From the NCBI RefSeq assembly GCF_900078335.1, contig NZ_FKBR01000012.1:141608-205607 (forward strand): a stretch of DNA of 64,000 nt, in the 5' to 3' direction. A program made the translations under genes and the position numbers. The notes under the pieces were generated by a model. It did no database searches. It was not told where the DNA came from and saw only the letters and a program-made list of their open reading frames with translations. Positions 8,501 to 17,802 of the stretch are shown in pieces. This stretch comes from Bordetella trematum. Its GTDB lineage: Bacteria; Pseudomonadota; Gammaproteobacteria; Burkholderiales; Burkholderiaceae_B. Positions within the stretch are counted from its first letter, which is position 1. Each line of letters begins with the position of its first letter.

Positions 8501-9002
8501 CGAGATGCTCAACGAAGCCGTGCGCGCGCTCAAGGTGGGCGAGGAGCCGGATCTGGACGCGCCGTTCAACCTCGCCTGCGAGGTCAATCTGCATGCGCCC
8601 GCCCTGCTGCCGGCCGACTACTGCCCTGACGTCCATGCGCGCCTGGCCATCTACAAACGCCTGTCGCACGCCGATGGCGAGGATGACCTGATTCGCATCC
8701 AGGAAGAGCTCATCGATCGTTTCGGCAAGCTGCCCGAGCCGGCCCAGACCCTGCTCATGACGCATCGCCTGCGCCTGATCGCCGAGCCGCTGGGCATCGT
8801 CAAGATCGACGTCAGCGAGCACCAGGCATTGCTGCAGTTCGGCCCCAAGGCCAACGTGGATCCGCTGCGCATCATCGAACTGGTGCAACGCCAGCGCCAC
8901 ATCAAGCTCTCGGGCCAGGATCGTCTGCGCATCGAGATCACCGCGCCGCAATTGAGCGGCCGGGCCGATGCGGTGCGCGCCGTGCTGCGCTCGCTAAAAT
9001 AG
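5541..9002 (+). CDS. mfd: Transcription-repair coupling factor Mfd
   Basis: Mfd removes RNA polymerase stalled at DNA lesions and recruits UvrA for nucleotide excision repair of the transcribed strand. The 1153-residue length is typical. The N-terminal third resembles UvrB. A CarD-like RNA-polymerase interaction domain lies near residues 490-590. The helicase core has Walker A GDVGFGKT (639-646) and the DEEH box (740-743). The TRCF C-terminal domain closes the protein. No ribosome binding site is visible before the ATG, and the predicted transcript start almost touches it, so the message may be nearly leaderless. There is no later in-frame ATG near the N terminus. Confidence 0.97.
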   Translation: MPDSPTSFAVETQLPSSSALLAALKPGTRYVQPCPPGSGDGWLLADLARQAARPLVVLTADPLQAQRLADEIPLFAPGLRVRQLPDWETLPYDAFSPHQDLISQRLYTLHALMTQSVDILTLPVTTALYRLAPPAFLAAYTFAFKRGDRLDEAALRAQLTLANYNHVTQVTAPGEFCLRGGLIDLFPMGSAVPYRLDLFDDEIESIRAFDVDTQRSLYPVNEVQLLPGREFPMDEAARNHFRARFREVFEGDPSRALPYKDIGNGIAFAGVEYYLPLFFDQTATLFDYLSAGTLTVTLGNIEEAIQRFSLDTASRYHFLKSDRERPVLPPQALFLDRDALYAGFKDFARLALSGEGPHPDFCAAPDVAVMRRAEDPVARLRALVSKPDAEVLLCADSAGRRETLSQMLAEQGLAPDCQTDTIGDFLQTPARFGLAVAPLAAGFGLQGGPVFLTENDLYPGNAGVRRRGKRSQEGASNVEAMVRDLAELREGDPVVHAQHGIGRYHGLVNMDMGEGEMEFLHLQYASGATLYVPVSQLHVIARYSGADPEAAPLHQLGSGQWDKARRKAAKQVRDTAAELLALYAQRAARQGYSFELPLSDYESFAEGFGFEETPDQSAAIQAVIMDMTSGKPMDRLVCGDVGFGKTEVALRAAFLAVANGKQVALLCPTTLLAEQHAQTFSDRFADWPVRVVELSRFRSAKEIAAAVEGINDGRVDIVIGTHKILSKDVQFKRLGLVIIDEEHRFGVRQKETLKSLRAEVDVLTLTATPIPRTLGMSLEGIRDFSVIATAPQKRLAIKTFVRREDGSTIREALLRELKRGGQAYFLHNEVETIHNRRARLEELVPEARICVAHGQMPERELEQVMKDFYQQRYNVLLCTTIIETGIDVPTANTIVIHRADRFGLAQLHQLRGRVGRSHHQAYAYLLTPGEDAITSNAKKRLEAIQAMEELGAGFYLAMHDLEIRGTGEILGDSQSGNIQEVGFSMYNEMLNEAVRALKVGEEPDLDAPFNLACEVNLHAPALLPADYCPDVHARLAIYKRLSHADGEDDLIRIQEELIDRFGKLPEPAQTLLMTHRLRLIAEPLGIVKIDVSEHQALLQFGPKANVDPLRIIELVQRQRHIKLSGQDRLRIEITAPQLSGRADAVRAVLRSLK

Positions 9003-9028
9003 GCGCCATCCTCTTTCGCATCCAAGCC

Positions 9029-9886
9029 ATGACCACCCATCTCATCATCCAAGCCCCGGGCCTGACCGCCCATCACGCCGAACAGATCGCCGCCCTGGCG
9101 AGCGCCGACGGCATCGCCCGCATCACCGCCACTGCGGCGCGGCTGCTCAACGTGCAGGACGACGAATCCACGCGCGGCGAAGTCCGCGACTGGGCCGACC
9201 GCCATGCCGTGGATGCGGCCTTCGTGCCGGCCGGGCTGGCCCTGGGTGACTGCAAGATCCTTTCCATGGACATGGACTCGACCCTGATCAACATCGAATG
9301 CATCGATGAAATCGCCGCCTGCGCCGGCGTGGGCGAGCAGGTCGCGCAGATCACCGAGGCCGCCATGCGCGGCGAAATCAAGGATTTTTCGGAAAGCCTG
9401 CGCCGCCGCGTCGCCCTGCTCAAAGGCACGCCGGCCAGCGTCCTGGAGCGTGTCTACGAAGAACGGCTGCGCCTGAATCCCGGCGCCGAAGCCCTGCTGG
9501 AGTCGGCGCGGACCGCCGGCATCAAGACGCTGCTGGTATCCGGCGGCTTCACCTTCTTCACGCAGCGCCTGCGCGAGCGCCTCAAACTCGACAGCGCCCA
9601 CGCCAATACGTTGGAAATCGACGCCGATGGACGCCTGACAGGACAGGTTCTGGGCGACATCCTGGACGGCGCGGCCAAGGCGCGCCACCTGAAGGCGTTT
9701 GCCGCCGAACACGGCGCCACGCGAGAACAGATCATCGCCATCGGCGACGGCGCCAACGATCTGCCCATGTTGGCCGAGGCACGCTTTGCCGTGGCCTATC
9801 ATGCCAAGCCGATCGTGCGTCAGCAGACGCCCTATTCCCTCAACGTCTGCGGCCTGGATGGCGTGCTCAACTGGTTTGCGCACTGA
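9029..9886 (+). CDS. serB: Phosphoserine phosphatase SerB
   Basis: SerB is a cytoplasmic HAD-superfamily enzyme that makes the last step of serine synthesis by hydrolysing phosphoserine. The protein has 285 residues. The N-terminal 75 residues form an ACT-like region. The catalytic motif is DMDST with nucleophile D81 and acid D83, followed by motif II in SGGFTFF and motif III/IV in GDGANDLPML. It starts 26 bases after mfd and may share its transcript. A strong terminator follows. Confidence 0.95.
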   Translation: MTTHLIIQAPGLTAHHAEQIAALASADGIARITATAARLLNVQDDESTRGEVRDWADRHAVDAAFVPAGLALGDCKILSMDMDSTLINIECIDEIAACAGVGEQVAQITEAAMRGEIKDFSESLRRRVALLKGTPASVLERVYEERLRLNPGAEALLESARTAGIKTLLVSGGFTFFTQRLRERLKLDSAHANTLEIDADGRLTGQVLGDILDGAAKARHLKAFAAEHGATREQIIAIGDGANDLPMLAEARFAVAYHAKPIVRQQTPYSLNVCGLDGVLNWFAH

Positions 9887-9902
9887 AACCCCGAGCCCAT
9901 GC

Positions 9903-9934
9903 AAAAACGCCTCCGACATGTCGGAGGCGTTTTT
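9903..9934. terminator. Bidirectional intrinsic terminator between serB and the nuo operon
   Basis: A perfect 16-base inverted repeat (9903-9918 with 9919-9934) has a GC-rich core, CGCCTCCGACA, and flanking A5 and T5 runs. It can end transcription from serB on the plus strand and from the nuo operon on the minus strand. Confidence 0.95.
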
Positions 9935-9942
9935 CTTTGCAC

Positions 9943-10254
9943 TCAGGCGGCCCGCAGGCGGCGCTTGAAAAGATAGCGGTACACGAATCCCGGAAAACCC
10001 AGCACCAGGTACATGCTGAGCGTGATGGCGTAGAACTCCCAGGTCTGGGGAAAGGGATTGCCCAGCGCGCTTTCGAAGGCGAACCCGGCCAGCCCCACCA
10101 CCAGGTAGTAACCCAGCAGTTCGGCGAAACGCCACCACACCGATTTGCCGCCGGCCAGCGGCCACACGGCGAAGACCCGGTCCGTCAGGAAGGGCAGATT
10201 GGCGCTGACCAGGGCCAGCGCAATCAGCAACCAGACGGCGAGGGTCTGACTCAT
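9943..10254 (-). CDS. DUF2818 family inner-membrane protein, end of the nuo operon
   Basis: This 103-residue protein has about three hydrophobic segments (near residues 5-25, 45-65 and 72-92) and matches the DUF2818 family, which is found after nuoN in many betaproteobacteria. It begins four bases after the nuoN stop, so it is co-transcribed with complex I. Its role is not known; assembly or stabilisation of complex I is a guess from position alone. Confidence 0.85.
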   Translation of the reverse strand: MSQTLAVWLLIALALVSANLPFLTDRVFAVWPLAGGKSVWWRFAELLGYYLVVGLAGFAFESALGNPFPQTWEFYAITLSMYLVLGFPGFVYRYLFKRRLRAA

Positions 10255-10258
10255 GCGA

Positions 10259-11743
10259 TCAACCGCCGAAGGAGTTCTGGATGACGTGCATGCACAACGC
10301 CATCAAGCCGCCCGGCAGGATGCCCAGCACAATCATCAGCAAGCCGTTGACCGACAGCAGGCCGCGCTGCACGCAGGAAGCGTTCAGCGGCTGAGCGTCG
10401 CCCGAAGGCTCGTCGAAGTACACCACCTTGACCACGCGCAGGTAGTAGAAGGCGCCGATCAGGGAGAACAGCACCGCCACCACGGCAATCGCCACATGGC
10501 CCGCCTCGACTGCTGCCTGAAGCACGGCCAGCTTGGCGTAGAAACCCACCAGCGGCGGAATGCCGGCCAGCGAGAACATCAGCAACAGCACCATCAGGGC
10601 ATGCCAGGGGCTGCGACGGTTCAGGCCCTTCAGGTCTTCGATGTTTTCGCATTCGAAGCCCTGGCGCGACAGCAGCAACACGATACCGAAGCTGGCCAGG
10701 GTGGTCAGCACATAGGTGATCATGTAGAACAGCGACGCGCCGTAGGCGGCCGTCTCGGTGCCCGTCTTGCCAGCCACCACACCCACGCCCAGGCCCAGGA
10801 GCACGAAGCCCATGTGCGAGATGGTCGAGTAGGCCAGCATGCGCTTGAAGTTGGTCTGGACGATGGCGGTCAGGTTGCCGATGGCCAGCGACAGCACGGC
10901 CAGGATCAGCAGCATGGGCTGCCAGTCGGCGGCCAGGCCATGCAGGCCATCGACCAGCAGGCGCAGCACCAGCGCGAAGGCGGCCAGCTTGGGCGCGCCG
11001 CCCATGATCAGCGTCACGGCGGTGGGCGAACCCTGATAGACGTCGGGCACCCACATGTGGAAAGGCACGGCGCCCAGCTTGAACGCCAGGCCGGCGACCA
11101 GGAACACCACGCCGAAGACCAGCGCCATCTGTTCGAACTGACCAGCGCCGATCGCGCGCGAGATCTCGACCAGATCCAGGTGGCCGGTGGCGCCATAGAT
11201 CATGGACATGCCGTACAGCAGGAAGCCCGAAGCCAGCGCACCGAGCACGAAGTACTTCATGGCGGCTTCGGTGGCGATCACGCTTTCGCGGCGCAGCGCC
11301 ACCAGGGCATACAGGGCCAGCGACATCAGCTCAAGGCCGAGGTAGACCGAGATCAGGTTGCCCGCCGAGATCATGACCATCTGACCCAGCAGCGCCATCA
11401 GCGTGAGCACGTAGATCTCTCCGCCGCGCAGCATGTCGCGCGACTGGATGTAGATCCGACCGTAGATCAGCGTGACCGCCACGGCGATATAGGACGCCAC
11501 CTTCAGCAGATGCGAGAAGGAGTCGGTGACATACATGCCATGGAAGGTCGTGCCGGTAACGCCGTTGTTCCACTGCACCAGCGAAACGACGGTCAGCACG
11601 GCCAGCGAAGCCAGCGTCAGGACGTAAGTGGTCTTGCGATCCTGTTGGCTGCTGAACGCGTCGATCAGCAGCACGGCCAGCGCCAGCACCAGCAGCAGGA
11701 TCTCTGGTGTGGCCAAAGCGAAATCGATGTGGGATTGCATCAT
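10259..11743 (-). CDS. nuoN: NADH-quinone oxidoreductase subunit N
   Basis: This is one of the three antiporter-like proton-pumping subunits in the membrane arm of complex I. The protein has 494 residues and about 14 membrane segments. The central region has the conserved lysine-bearing helices of the family (around [23 protein letters not shown]). It lies nine bases after nuoM. Confidence 0.96.
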   Translation of the reverse strand: MMQSHIDFALATPEILLLVLALAVLLIDAFSSQQDRKTTYVLTLASLAVLTVVSLVQWNNGVTGTTFHGMYVTDSFSHLLKVASYIAVAVTLIYGRIYIQSRDMLRGGEIYVLTLMALLGQMVMISAGNLISVYLGLELMSLALYALVALRRESVIATEAAMKYFVLGALASGFLLYGMSMIYGATGHLDLVEISRAIGAGQFEQMALVFGVVFLVAGLAFKLGAVPFHMWVPDVYQGSPTAVTLIMGGAPKLAAFALVLRLLVDGLHGLAADWQPMLLILAVLSLAIGNLTAIVQTNFKRMLAYSTISHMGFVLLGLGVGVVAGKTGTETAAYGASLFYMITYVLTTLASFGIVLLLSRQGFECENIEDLKGLNRRSPWHALMVLLLMFSLAGIPPLVGFYAKLAVLQAAVEAGHVAIAVVAVLFSLIGAFYYLRVVKVVYFDEPSGDAQPLNASCVQRGLLSVNGLLMIVLGILPGGLMALCMHVIQNSFGG

Positions 11744-11752
11744 TGTCTTGTC

Positions 11753-13240
11753 TTAGAGTTTCGAGACGGCAACGTGTTGCAGCAGGGCCTCGACCGACAC
11801 GTGCATGACGTCGGTGAAGGGCTTGGGATAGATACCCATGTACAGCACGGCGATCGCCATCACACCAAGAATCCAGAACTCACGGCGGTTCAGGTCGGGC
11901 ATCGTGCGCACGGCGTCATTGGTGATGTCGCCGAAGATCACGCGCTTGACCATCCACAGCGAGTACGCTGCGCCGAAAATCAGGGCGGTGGCGGTGAGCA
12001 GGCCCACCCAGAAATTGTGCTCGACGGCGCCCATGATGACCATGAACTCGCCCACGAAGCCGCTGGTGGCCGGCAGGCCGCTGTTGGCCATCGAGAACAG
12101 CACGAAGAACGTCGCGAAACGCGGCATGACGTTGACCACGCCGCCGTAATCGGCAATGCGGCGCGAGTGCAGACGGTCATACAGCACACCGATACACAGG
12201 AACATTGCGCCCGAGACGAAACCGTGCGAAATCATCTGCACGATCGCGCCTTCCATACCGGCGGTGTTGAAGACAAAGAAACCCAGGGTCACGAAACCCA
12301 TGTGAGCGACCGACGAATAAGCCACCAGCTTCTTCATGTCGTCCTGGACCATCGCCACCAGACCGATGTAGATCACGGCAACCAGCGACAGCGCGATCAT
12401 CACGCCGGCCAGGCTGTGCGCCGCATCCGGCACGATGGGCAGGGAGAAGCGCAGGAAACCGTAGGCGCCCAGCTTCAGCATGATGGCGGCCAGCACCACC
12501 GAGCCGCCGGTCGGCGCCTCAACGTGGGCGTCCGGCAGCCAGGTGTGCACCGGCCACATCGGCACCTTGACCGCAAAGGCGGCGAACAGCGCCACGAAGA
12601 TCAGGATCTGCGGCGTGTAGCCCAGTTTGGTCTGCTGCCAGGTCTGGATGTCGAACGAACCACCCGAGGCGTTCCACAGGTAGATGAAGGCGACCAGCGT
12701 CAGCAAGGAGCCCAGCAGCGTGTACAGGAAGAACTTGAACGCCGCGTAGACCCGGTTGGGACCGCCCCACACCCCCACGATGATGTACATCGGAATCAGC
12801 GTGGCTTCGAAGAAGACGTAGAACAACAGCCCGTCGAGCGCCGAGAACACGCCCACCATCAGCCCCGAAAGGATGAGGAAGGCGGCCATGTACTGCGACA
12901 CGCGGTTGGTGATGACCTCCCAGCCGGCCGCCACCACGATGATGGTGATGAAGGCCGTCAGCAGGACGAACCAGATCGAAATGCCGTCCACCCCGAGGTG
13001 GTAGTTGACGTTGAAGGATTCGATCCAGGAGGTCTTCTCGACGAACTGCATGGCAGCCGTCGTCTTGTCAAAGCCGGTGTAGACCGGAATGGTGACCAGG
13101 AAACCCGCGATCGCCCCGATCAGCGACAGCCCCCGCGTCAGGCAGGGACGGTCGTCTCGGCCCAGCGCAAGCACCAGCAGACCGAATACGATCGGAACGA
13201 AGATCGCAAGCGTGAGCCAGGGAAAAGTGTTGGATGCCAT
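11753..13240 (-). CDS. nuoM: NADH-quinone oxidoreductase subunit M
   Basis: This is a proton-pumping antiporter-like subunit of complex I with about 14 membrane helices. It has 495 residues from ATG 13240, or 500 from ATG 13255. The earlier ATG overlaps the nuoL stop codon as ATGA, so coupling to nuoL is likely with either start. The signature KVPMWPVHTWLPDAHVEAPT is clear. I prefer 13240 because the membrane segment follows it closely. Confidence 0.95.
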   Translation of the reverse strand: MASNTFPWLTLAIFVPIVFGLLVLALGRDDRPCLTRGLSLIGAIAGFLVTIPVYTGFDKTTAAMQFVEKTSWIESFNVNYHLGVDGISIWFVLLTAFITIIVVAAGWEVITNRVSQYMAAFLILSGLMVGVFSALDGLLFYVFFEATLIPMYIIVGVWGGPNRVYAAFKFFLYTLLGSLLTLVAFIYLWNASGGSFDIQTWQQTKLGYTPQILIFVALFAAFAVKVPMWPVHTWLPDAHVEAPTGGSVVLAAIMLKLGAYGFLRFSLPIVPDAAHSLAGVMIALSLVAVIYIGLVAMVQDDMKKLVAYSSVAHMGFVTLGFFVFNTAGMEGAIVQMISHGFVSGAMFLCIGVLYDRLHSRRIADYGGVVNVMPRFATFFVLFSMANSGLPATSGFVGEFMVIMGAVEHNFWVGLLTATALIFGAAYSLWMVKRVIFGDITNDAVRTMPDLNRREFWILGVMAIAVLYMGIYPKPFTDVMHVSVEALLQHVAVSKL

Positions 13241-13251
13241 CTCGCTTGCCA

Positions 13252-15252
13252 TCATTGGGGAATCAGCACAAAGAAAGTCACCAGCGCCATGATGCCGAGG
13301 ATCATCGCGAACGCGTAGTGATAGATGTAACCCGACTGCAGGTGACGGCTCACCGCAGCCACCCAGCCGACCAGGCGAGCGCTGCCGTTGACCAGCACGC
13401 CGTCGATCAGGCCACGGTCACCGGTCTGCCACAGGCCACGGCCCAGGCAGCGAGCACCGCGGGCGATGATCTGCTCGTTGATCCAGTCGACGTAGTACTT
13501 GTTCTCCATGACCTTGTAGACGCCGGAGAAGGTTTGCTTGACGCGCGCCGGCACCTTGGGGTTGATGAGATAGCAGTACCAGGCCACGACCGCGCCGGCC
13601 ACCATCAGCCAGAAGGCCGGGGTCTGCACGGAATGCAGGCCGTAAGCAACCCAGCCATGCCAGTCTTCACGCAGCTCGCCCATGGCCGGGTGCTGCGGCA
13701 GCACGGTGATCACGCCGTCGAAGAATTTGCCGAACAGCATGGGGCCGGCCGCCCAGGCGCCGATGACGACCGAGGGAATGGCCAGCAGCACCAGCGGCAG
13801 CGTGACAACCCAGGGCGACTCATGCGGCTTGCCGCCGTGATGATCGTCATGGCCATGGGCGTGGTCATCGCCATGCTCGGGGAAGCGCTCCTTGCCGTGG
13901 AAGACCAGGAAATACAGCCGGAACGAGTACAGCGAGGTGACGAACACGCCCGTCATCGTCGCGTAGTAGGCAAAGTGAGCGCCCCACACGTTGGCCGCGC
14001 CAGCGGCGTCGATGATCTGCTCTTTCGAGTAGAAACCCGAGAAGAACGGCGTGCCGACCAGCGCCAGCGTACCCAGCAGGAAGGTGATCCAGGTGATGGG
14101 CATGTACTTGCGCAGGCCGCCCATCTGGCGGATGTCCTGGTTGTGGTGCATGCCGATGATGACCGAGCCCGCACCCAGGAACAGCAGTGCCTTGAAGAAG
14201 GCGTGCGTCATCAGGTGGAAGATGGCGGCCGAGTAGGCCGAGGCGCCCAGCGCCACGGTCATGTAACCCAGCTGCGACAGCGTCGAGTAAGCCACCACGC
14301 GCTTGATGTCGTTCTGGATCAGGCCCAGCAGACCCAGGAACAGCGCGCCGATCGAGCCGATCACGATGATGAAGGACAGCGCCACATCCGAGAGCTCGAA
14401 CAACGGCGAGAAGCGCGCGACCATGAAGATGCCGGCCGTCACCATGGTGGCGGCGTGGATCAGGGCCGAGATCGGCGTGGGGCCTTCCATCGAATCGGGC
14501 AGCCAGGCATGCAGCGGCACCTGGGCCGATTTACCCATCGCACCGATGAACAGGCAGATGCAGGCCACGGTCAGCAGGGCCCAGTCGCTGCCGGGCAGCT
14601 TCAGGGCCGACAGCTTGTCGGCCTGGGCGAAGACTTCGCCATAGTGCATGGTGCCGGCATAGGCGAACAGCAGGCCGATCCCCAGCACGAAGCCGAAGTC
14701 ACCGACGCGGTTGATCAGGAAGGCCTTCATGTTGGCGAAGATCGCCGTCGGGCGGGTGTACCAGAAGCCGATCAGCAGATACGACACCAGGCCCACTGCT
14801 TCCCAGCCGAAGAACAGCTGCACCATGTTGTTCGACATCACCAGCATCAGCATGGAGAAGGTGAACAGCGAGATGTAGGCGAAGAAGCGCTGGTAGCCGG
14901 GATCATCGGCCATGTAGCCGATGGTGTAGATGTGCACCATCAGCGAGACCGAGGTCACCACGACCATCATCATGGCCGACAGCGGATCGATCAGGAAGCC
15001 GATTTCCAGCTTGGTATTGCCGATCAGGGTCCAGGTGTAGACCGCGCCGTCAAAGGTCAGGCCATCCACGACGTCCTTCAGCACCACGACCGAACCGACG
15101 GCGGAAAACGCCACCAGCAGGATGGTGATGAAATGGGCGGCGCGGCGGCCAACCGGCCGGCCGAGGAAACCCGTGCCGAACAGGCCGGTCACGATCGCGC
15201 CGGCCAGCGGGGCCAGGGCGATCAGCAAATAGAGATTGGGTGAGCTAGACAT
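13252..15252 (-). CDS. nuoL: NADH-quinone oxidoreductase subunit L
   Basis: This is the distal proton-pumping subunit of complex I, 666 residues with about 15-16 membrane segments. The long lateral helix is near the C terminus. The antiporter signature is KSAQVPLHAWLPDSMEGPTP. A histidine-rich loop (near residues 470-485, HGDDHAHGHDDHHGG) lies between late helices and may bind metal. It is followed at once by nuoM. Confidence 0.96.
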   Translation of the reverse strand: MSSSPNLYLLIALAPLAGAIVTGLFGTGFLGRPVGRRAAHFITILLVAFSAVGSVVVLKDVVDGLTFDGAVYTWTLIGNTKLEIGFLIDPLSAMMMVVVTSVSLMVHIYTIGYMADDPGYQRFFAYISLFTFSMLMLVMSNNMVQLFFGWEAVGLVSYLLIGFWYTRPTAIFANMKAFLINRVGDFGFVLGIGLLFAYAGTMHYGEVFAQADKLSALKLPGSDWALLTVACICLFIGAMGKSAQVPLHAWLPDSMEGPTPISALIHAATMVTAGIFMVARFSPLFELSDVALSFIIVIGSIGALFLGLLGLIQNDIKRVVAYSTLSQLGYMTVALGASAYSAAIFHLMTHAFFKALLFLGAGSVIIGMHHNQDIRQMGGLRKYMPITWITFLLGTLALVGTPFFSGFYSKEQIIDAAGAANVWGAHFAYYATMTGVFVTSLYSFRLYFLVFHGKERFPEHGDDHAHGHDDHHGGKPHESPWVVTLPLVLLAIPSVVIGAWAAGPMLFGKFFDGVITVLPQHPAMGELREDWHGWVAYGLHSVQTPAFWLMVAGAVVAWYCYLINPKVPARVKQTFSGVYKVMENKYYVDWINEQIIARGARCLGRGLWQTGDRGLIDGVLVNGSARLVGWVAAVSRHLQSGYIYHYAFAMILGIMALVTFFVLIPQ

Positions 15253-15269
15253 TTTCTTCCAATACCCCG

Positions 15270-15578
15270 TCAGCCCTTCAGGCGATCGAGTTCGTCAACG
15301 TTGATCGTGTTCAGGTTGCGGAACAGCAGCACCAGAATCGCCAGACCGATGGCAGCCTCGGCGGCCGCCACGGTCAGGATGAAGAACACGAACACCTGGC
15401 CGGCCGTATCGCCGAACCAGCTCGAAAACGCCACGAAGTTCATGTTGACCGCCAGCAGCATCAGCTCGACGGACATCAACAGAATGATCAGGTTGCGGCG
15501 ATTGAGGAAAATGCCAAAGATGCCGATGGCGAACAGGATCGCCCCCAGGATCAGGTAGTGTGCCAGGGTGATGGTCAT
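15270..15578 (-). CDS. nuoK: NADH-quinone oxidoreductase subunit K
   Basis: This small complex I membrane subunit has 102 residues and three transmembrane helices carrying the conserved membrane glutamates (helix 2, [10 protein letters not shown]; helix 3, [11 protein letters not shown]). Its ATG overlaps the nuoJ stop codon by four bases. Confidence 0.96.
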   Translation of the reverse strand: MTITLAHYLILGAILFAIGIFGIFLNRRNLIILLMSVELMLLAVNMNFVAFSSWFGDTAGQVFVFFILTVAAAEAAIGLAILVLLFRNLNTINVDELDRLKG

Positions 15579-16201
15579 TTTTGTTCTCCTTGCTCGGCCG
15601 CAGGGGCGCGCTCGCGCTGTGCCTTCATCTTGACCATGCGGAAACGGTCCTTGGCACGCACGCGCACGGCGGCCGACGGATCGTTGTACTTGGCATCACG
15701 ACGTTGACGCAGCGTCAGCGCAATGGCAGCCACCATGCCGACCAGCAGCAGCGCGCCACCGACTTCGACACCGTAGACATATTGCGTGTAGAGGGTTTCA
15801 CCCAAGGCGCGCGCGTTGTTGTAGTCGCCGGCCATGACGACCTGCGGGCCGGCTTCGCCCCAGGTCGAGTACAGCACGAAGACCATTTCGACGACCATGA
15901 TCAGGCCGACCGTCAGGCCCAGCGGCAGGTAGGTCTTCAGGCCACGACGCAGATTGTCGATACGGATATCGAGCATCATCACGACGAACAGGAAGAGCAC
16001 CATCACCGCGCCGACGTAGACCAGCACCAGCAGCAAGGCAAGGAATTCCGCGCCCAGCAGCATCCACAGCATCGCCGCGTTGGCGAAGGCCAGGATGAGA
16101 TGCAGGACGGCGGTCACGGGGCTGCGCGCGGTGATGACGCGGAATGCCGCCACCACCAGGACGAAAGCCAGTATGTAGAACAGGACAGAGATAAAAGTCA
16201 T
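15575..16201 (-). CDS. nuoJ: NADH-quinone oxidoreductase subunit J
   Basis: This complex I membrane subunit has 208 residues. Five transmembrane helices fill the first 165 residues. A charged cytoplasmic tail of about 40 residues follows. The third helix with the conserved tyrosine ([19 protein letters not shown]) is intact. It is coupled to nuoK by a 4-base overlap. Confidence 0.96.
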   Translation of the reverse strand: MTFISVLFYILAFVLVVAAFRVITARSPVTAVLHLILAFANAAMLWMLLGAEFLALLLVLVYVGAVMVLFLFVVMMLDIRIDNLRRGLKTYLPLGLTVGLIMVVEMVFVLYSTWGEAGPQVVMAGDYNNARALGETLYTQYVYGVEVGGALLLVGMVAAIALTLRQRRDAKYNDPSAAVRVRAKDRFRMVKMKAQRERAPAAEQGEQK

Positions 16202-16218
16202 GGATCAGACCCTGGCGA

Positions 16219-16707
16219 TCAACGGTAAGGCGCGTCTTCGGCCCGGCGACGGGCGATTTCGGCTTCGTAGCGGTCGCCGACGGCGAGCAGCATGTCTTTG
16301 GTGAAGTACAGGTCGCCGCGCTTTTCGCCGTGGTATTCGTGAATGTGCGTTTCCACGATGGAGTCCACCGGGCAGCTTTCCTCACAGAAACCACAGAAGA
16401 TGCACTTGGTCAGGTCGATGTCGTAGCGCGTGGTGCGGCGGGTGCCGTCATCGCGTTGGGCCGACTCGATCGTGATGGCCAATGCCGGGCAGACCGCTTC
16501 GCACAGCTTGCAGGCGATGCAGCGCTCTTCCCCGTTGGGGTAACGGCGCAACGCGTGCAGGCCGCGGAAACGGGCCGAGGTCGGCGTCTTTTCCACGGGG
16601 TAGCGCAAGGTCATCTTGCGCTTGAAGAAGTACTTGCCCGTCAGGCGCATGCCCTTGAGCAGTTCAGTCAGCAGCAGGCTGCCGAAAAAATCCTTGATCG
16701 CTTCCAT
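16219..16707 (-). CDS. nuoI: NADH-quinone oxidoreductase subunit I (ferredoxin-like)
   Basis: NuoI carries the two [4Fe-4S] clusters (N6a, N6b) that pass electrons toward the quinone site. The protein has 162 residues from ATG 16707. Cluster ligands are C63, C66, C69 and C73 ([12 protein letters not shown]) and C102, C105, C108 and C112 ([12 protein letters not shown]). The frame is open to 16782, but MEAIKDFF is the normal family N terminus. Confidence 0.96.
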   Translation of the reverse strand: MEAIKDFFGSLLLTELLKGMRLTGKYFFKRKMTLRYPVEKTPTSARFRGLHALRRYPNGEERCIACKLCEAVCPALAITIESAQRDDGTRRTTRYDIDLTKCIFCGFCEESCPVDSIVETHIHEYHGEKRGDLYFTKDMLLAVGDRYEAEIARRRAEDAPYR

Positions 16708-16727
16708 ATCCAGCCTCGATCCGGCGC

Positions 16728-17801
16728 TCAGCGCCAAATATTCCAGGGCGTCTGCATCCAGATCGCCACGATGACCAGCCAAACACCAGTCAGCGGGATG
16801 AAGATCTTCCAGCCCAAACGCATGATCTGGTCATAGCGGTAGCGCGGGAACGATGCGCGGAACCAGATGAACATCGACACCACGCAGAAGGTCTTGATGC
16901 CCAGCCACAGCCAGCCCGGGATCCAGTTCAGCGGCGCAATATCGATCGGCGCCATCCAGCCACCCAGGAACATGATCGACGCCATCGCCGACAGGAAGAT
17001 CATGTTGGCGTACTCGCCCAGGAAGAACAGGGCGAAAGCCATACCCGAGTACTCGACCATGTGGCCGGCCACGATTTCCGACTCGCCTTCGACCACGTCG
17101 AACGGGTGGCGGTTGGTTTCCGCCACGGCCGAGATCACGTAGATCACGAACAGCGGCAGCAGCGGCAGCCAGTTCCACGACAGGAAGGTCAGGCCCTTTT
17201 CGGCAAACCAGCCGCGGCCTTGGCCGAGGACGATTTCGGTCATGTTCAGGCTGCCGGAGACCAGCAGCACGGTGACCAGCACGAAACTGATGGCCAGCTC
17301 GTAGGAAAGCATCTGGGCCGAAGCACGCAGCGCACCCAGGAAGGCGTACTTGGAGTTCGACGCCCAGCCCGCCACGATCACGCCGTATACGCCCACGGAG
17401 GTGATGGCCATCACATAGAGCAGGCCGGCGTTGACGTTGGCCAGCACCGCTTCGGGGCCGAAAGGCACCACGGCCCAGGCCGCCAGGGCCGGCATCAGCG
17501 TGACCACGGGAGCCACGATGAACAGCACCTTGTTGGCCGCCGACGGCAGCACGACTTCCTTGGTCAGGAGCTTGAAGACGTCAGCGAAGGGCTGCAGCAG
17601 GCCCTTGAAGCCCACGCGGTTGGGGCCCAGGCGGACGTGCATCCAGCCGATCATCTTGCGTTCCCAATAGGTGAGATACGCCACGCAAAGAATGACCGGC
17701 ACGGCGATGCCGACGATCTTCAGCAACGTCCACACCACCAGCCACGCCGTCGGACCCAGCAATGCCTGGCCCTGGCTTTCGAGAAGATTGAGCCATTCCA
17801 T
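16728..17801 (-). CDS. nuoH: NADH-quinone oxidoreductase subunit H
   Basis: This membrane subunit forms part of the quinone-binding chamber at the joint of the two arms of complex I. It has 357 residues from ATG 17801, about eight helices, and the conserved loop [18 protein letters not shown]. It starts one base after the nuoG stop codon. The open frame running back to 17948 is inside nuoG and is not used. Confidence 0.96.
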   Translation of the reverse strand: MEWLNLLESQGQALLGPTAWLVVWTLLKIVGIAVPVILCVAYLTYWERKMIGWMHVRLGPNRVGFKGLLQPFADVFKLLTKEVVLPSAANKVLFIVAPVVTLMPALAAWAVVPFGPEAVLANVNAGLLYVMAITSVGVYGVIVAGWASNSKYAFLGALRASAQMLSYELAISFVLVTVLLVSGSLNMTEIVLGQGRGWFAEKGLTFLSWNWLPLLPLFVIYVISAVAETNRHPFDVVEGESEIVAGHMVEYSGMAFALFFLGEYANMIFLSAMASIMFLGGWMAPIDIAPLNWIPGWLWLGIKTFCVVSMFIWFRASFPRYRYDQIMRLGWKIFIPLTGVWLVIVAIWMQTPWNIWR

Positions 17802-17802
17802 C

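Noticed and set aside
10253-13318. 1021-codon open frame on the plus strand across nuoN and nuoM
   Set aside because: It is antisense to two well-defined complex I genes. Its product is His/Gln/Arg/Asp-rich low-complexity sequence, the usual artefact of third-position GC bias.
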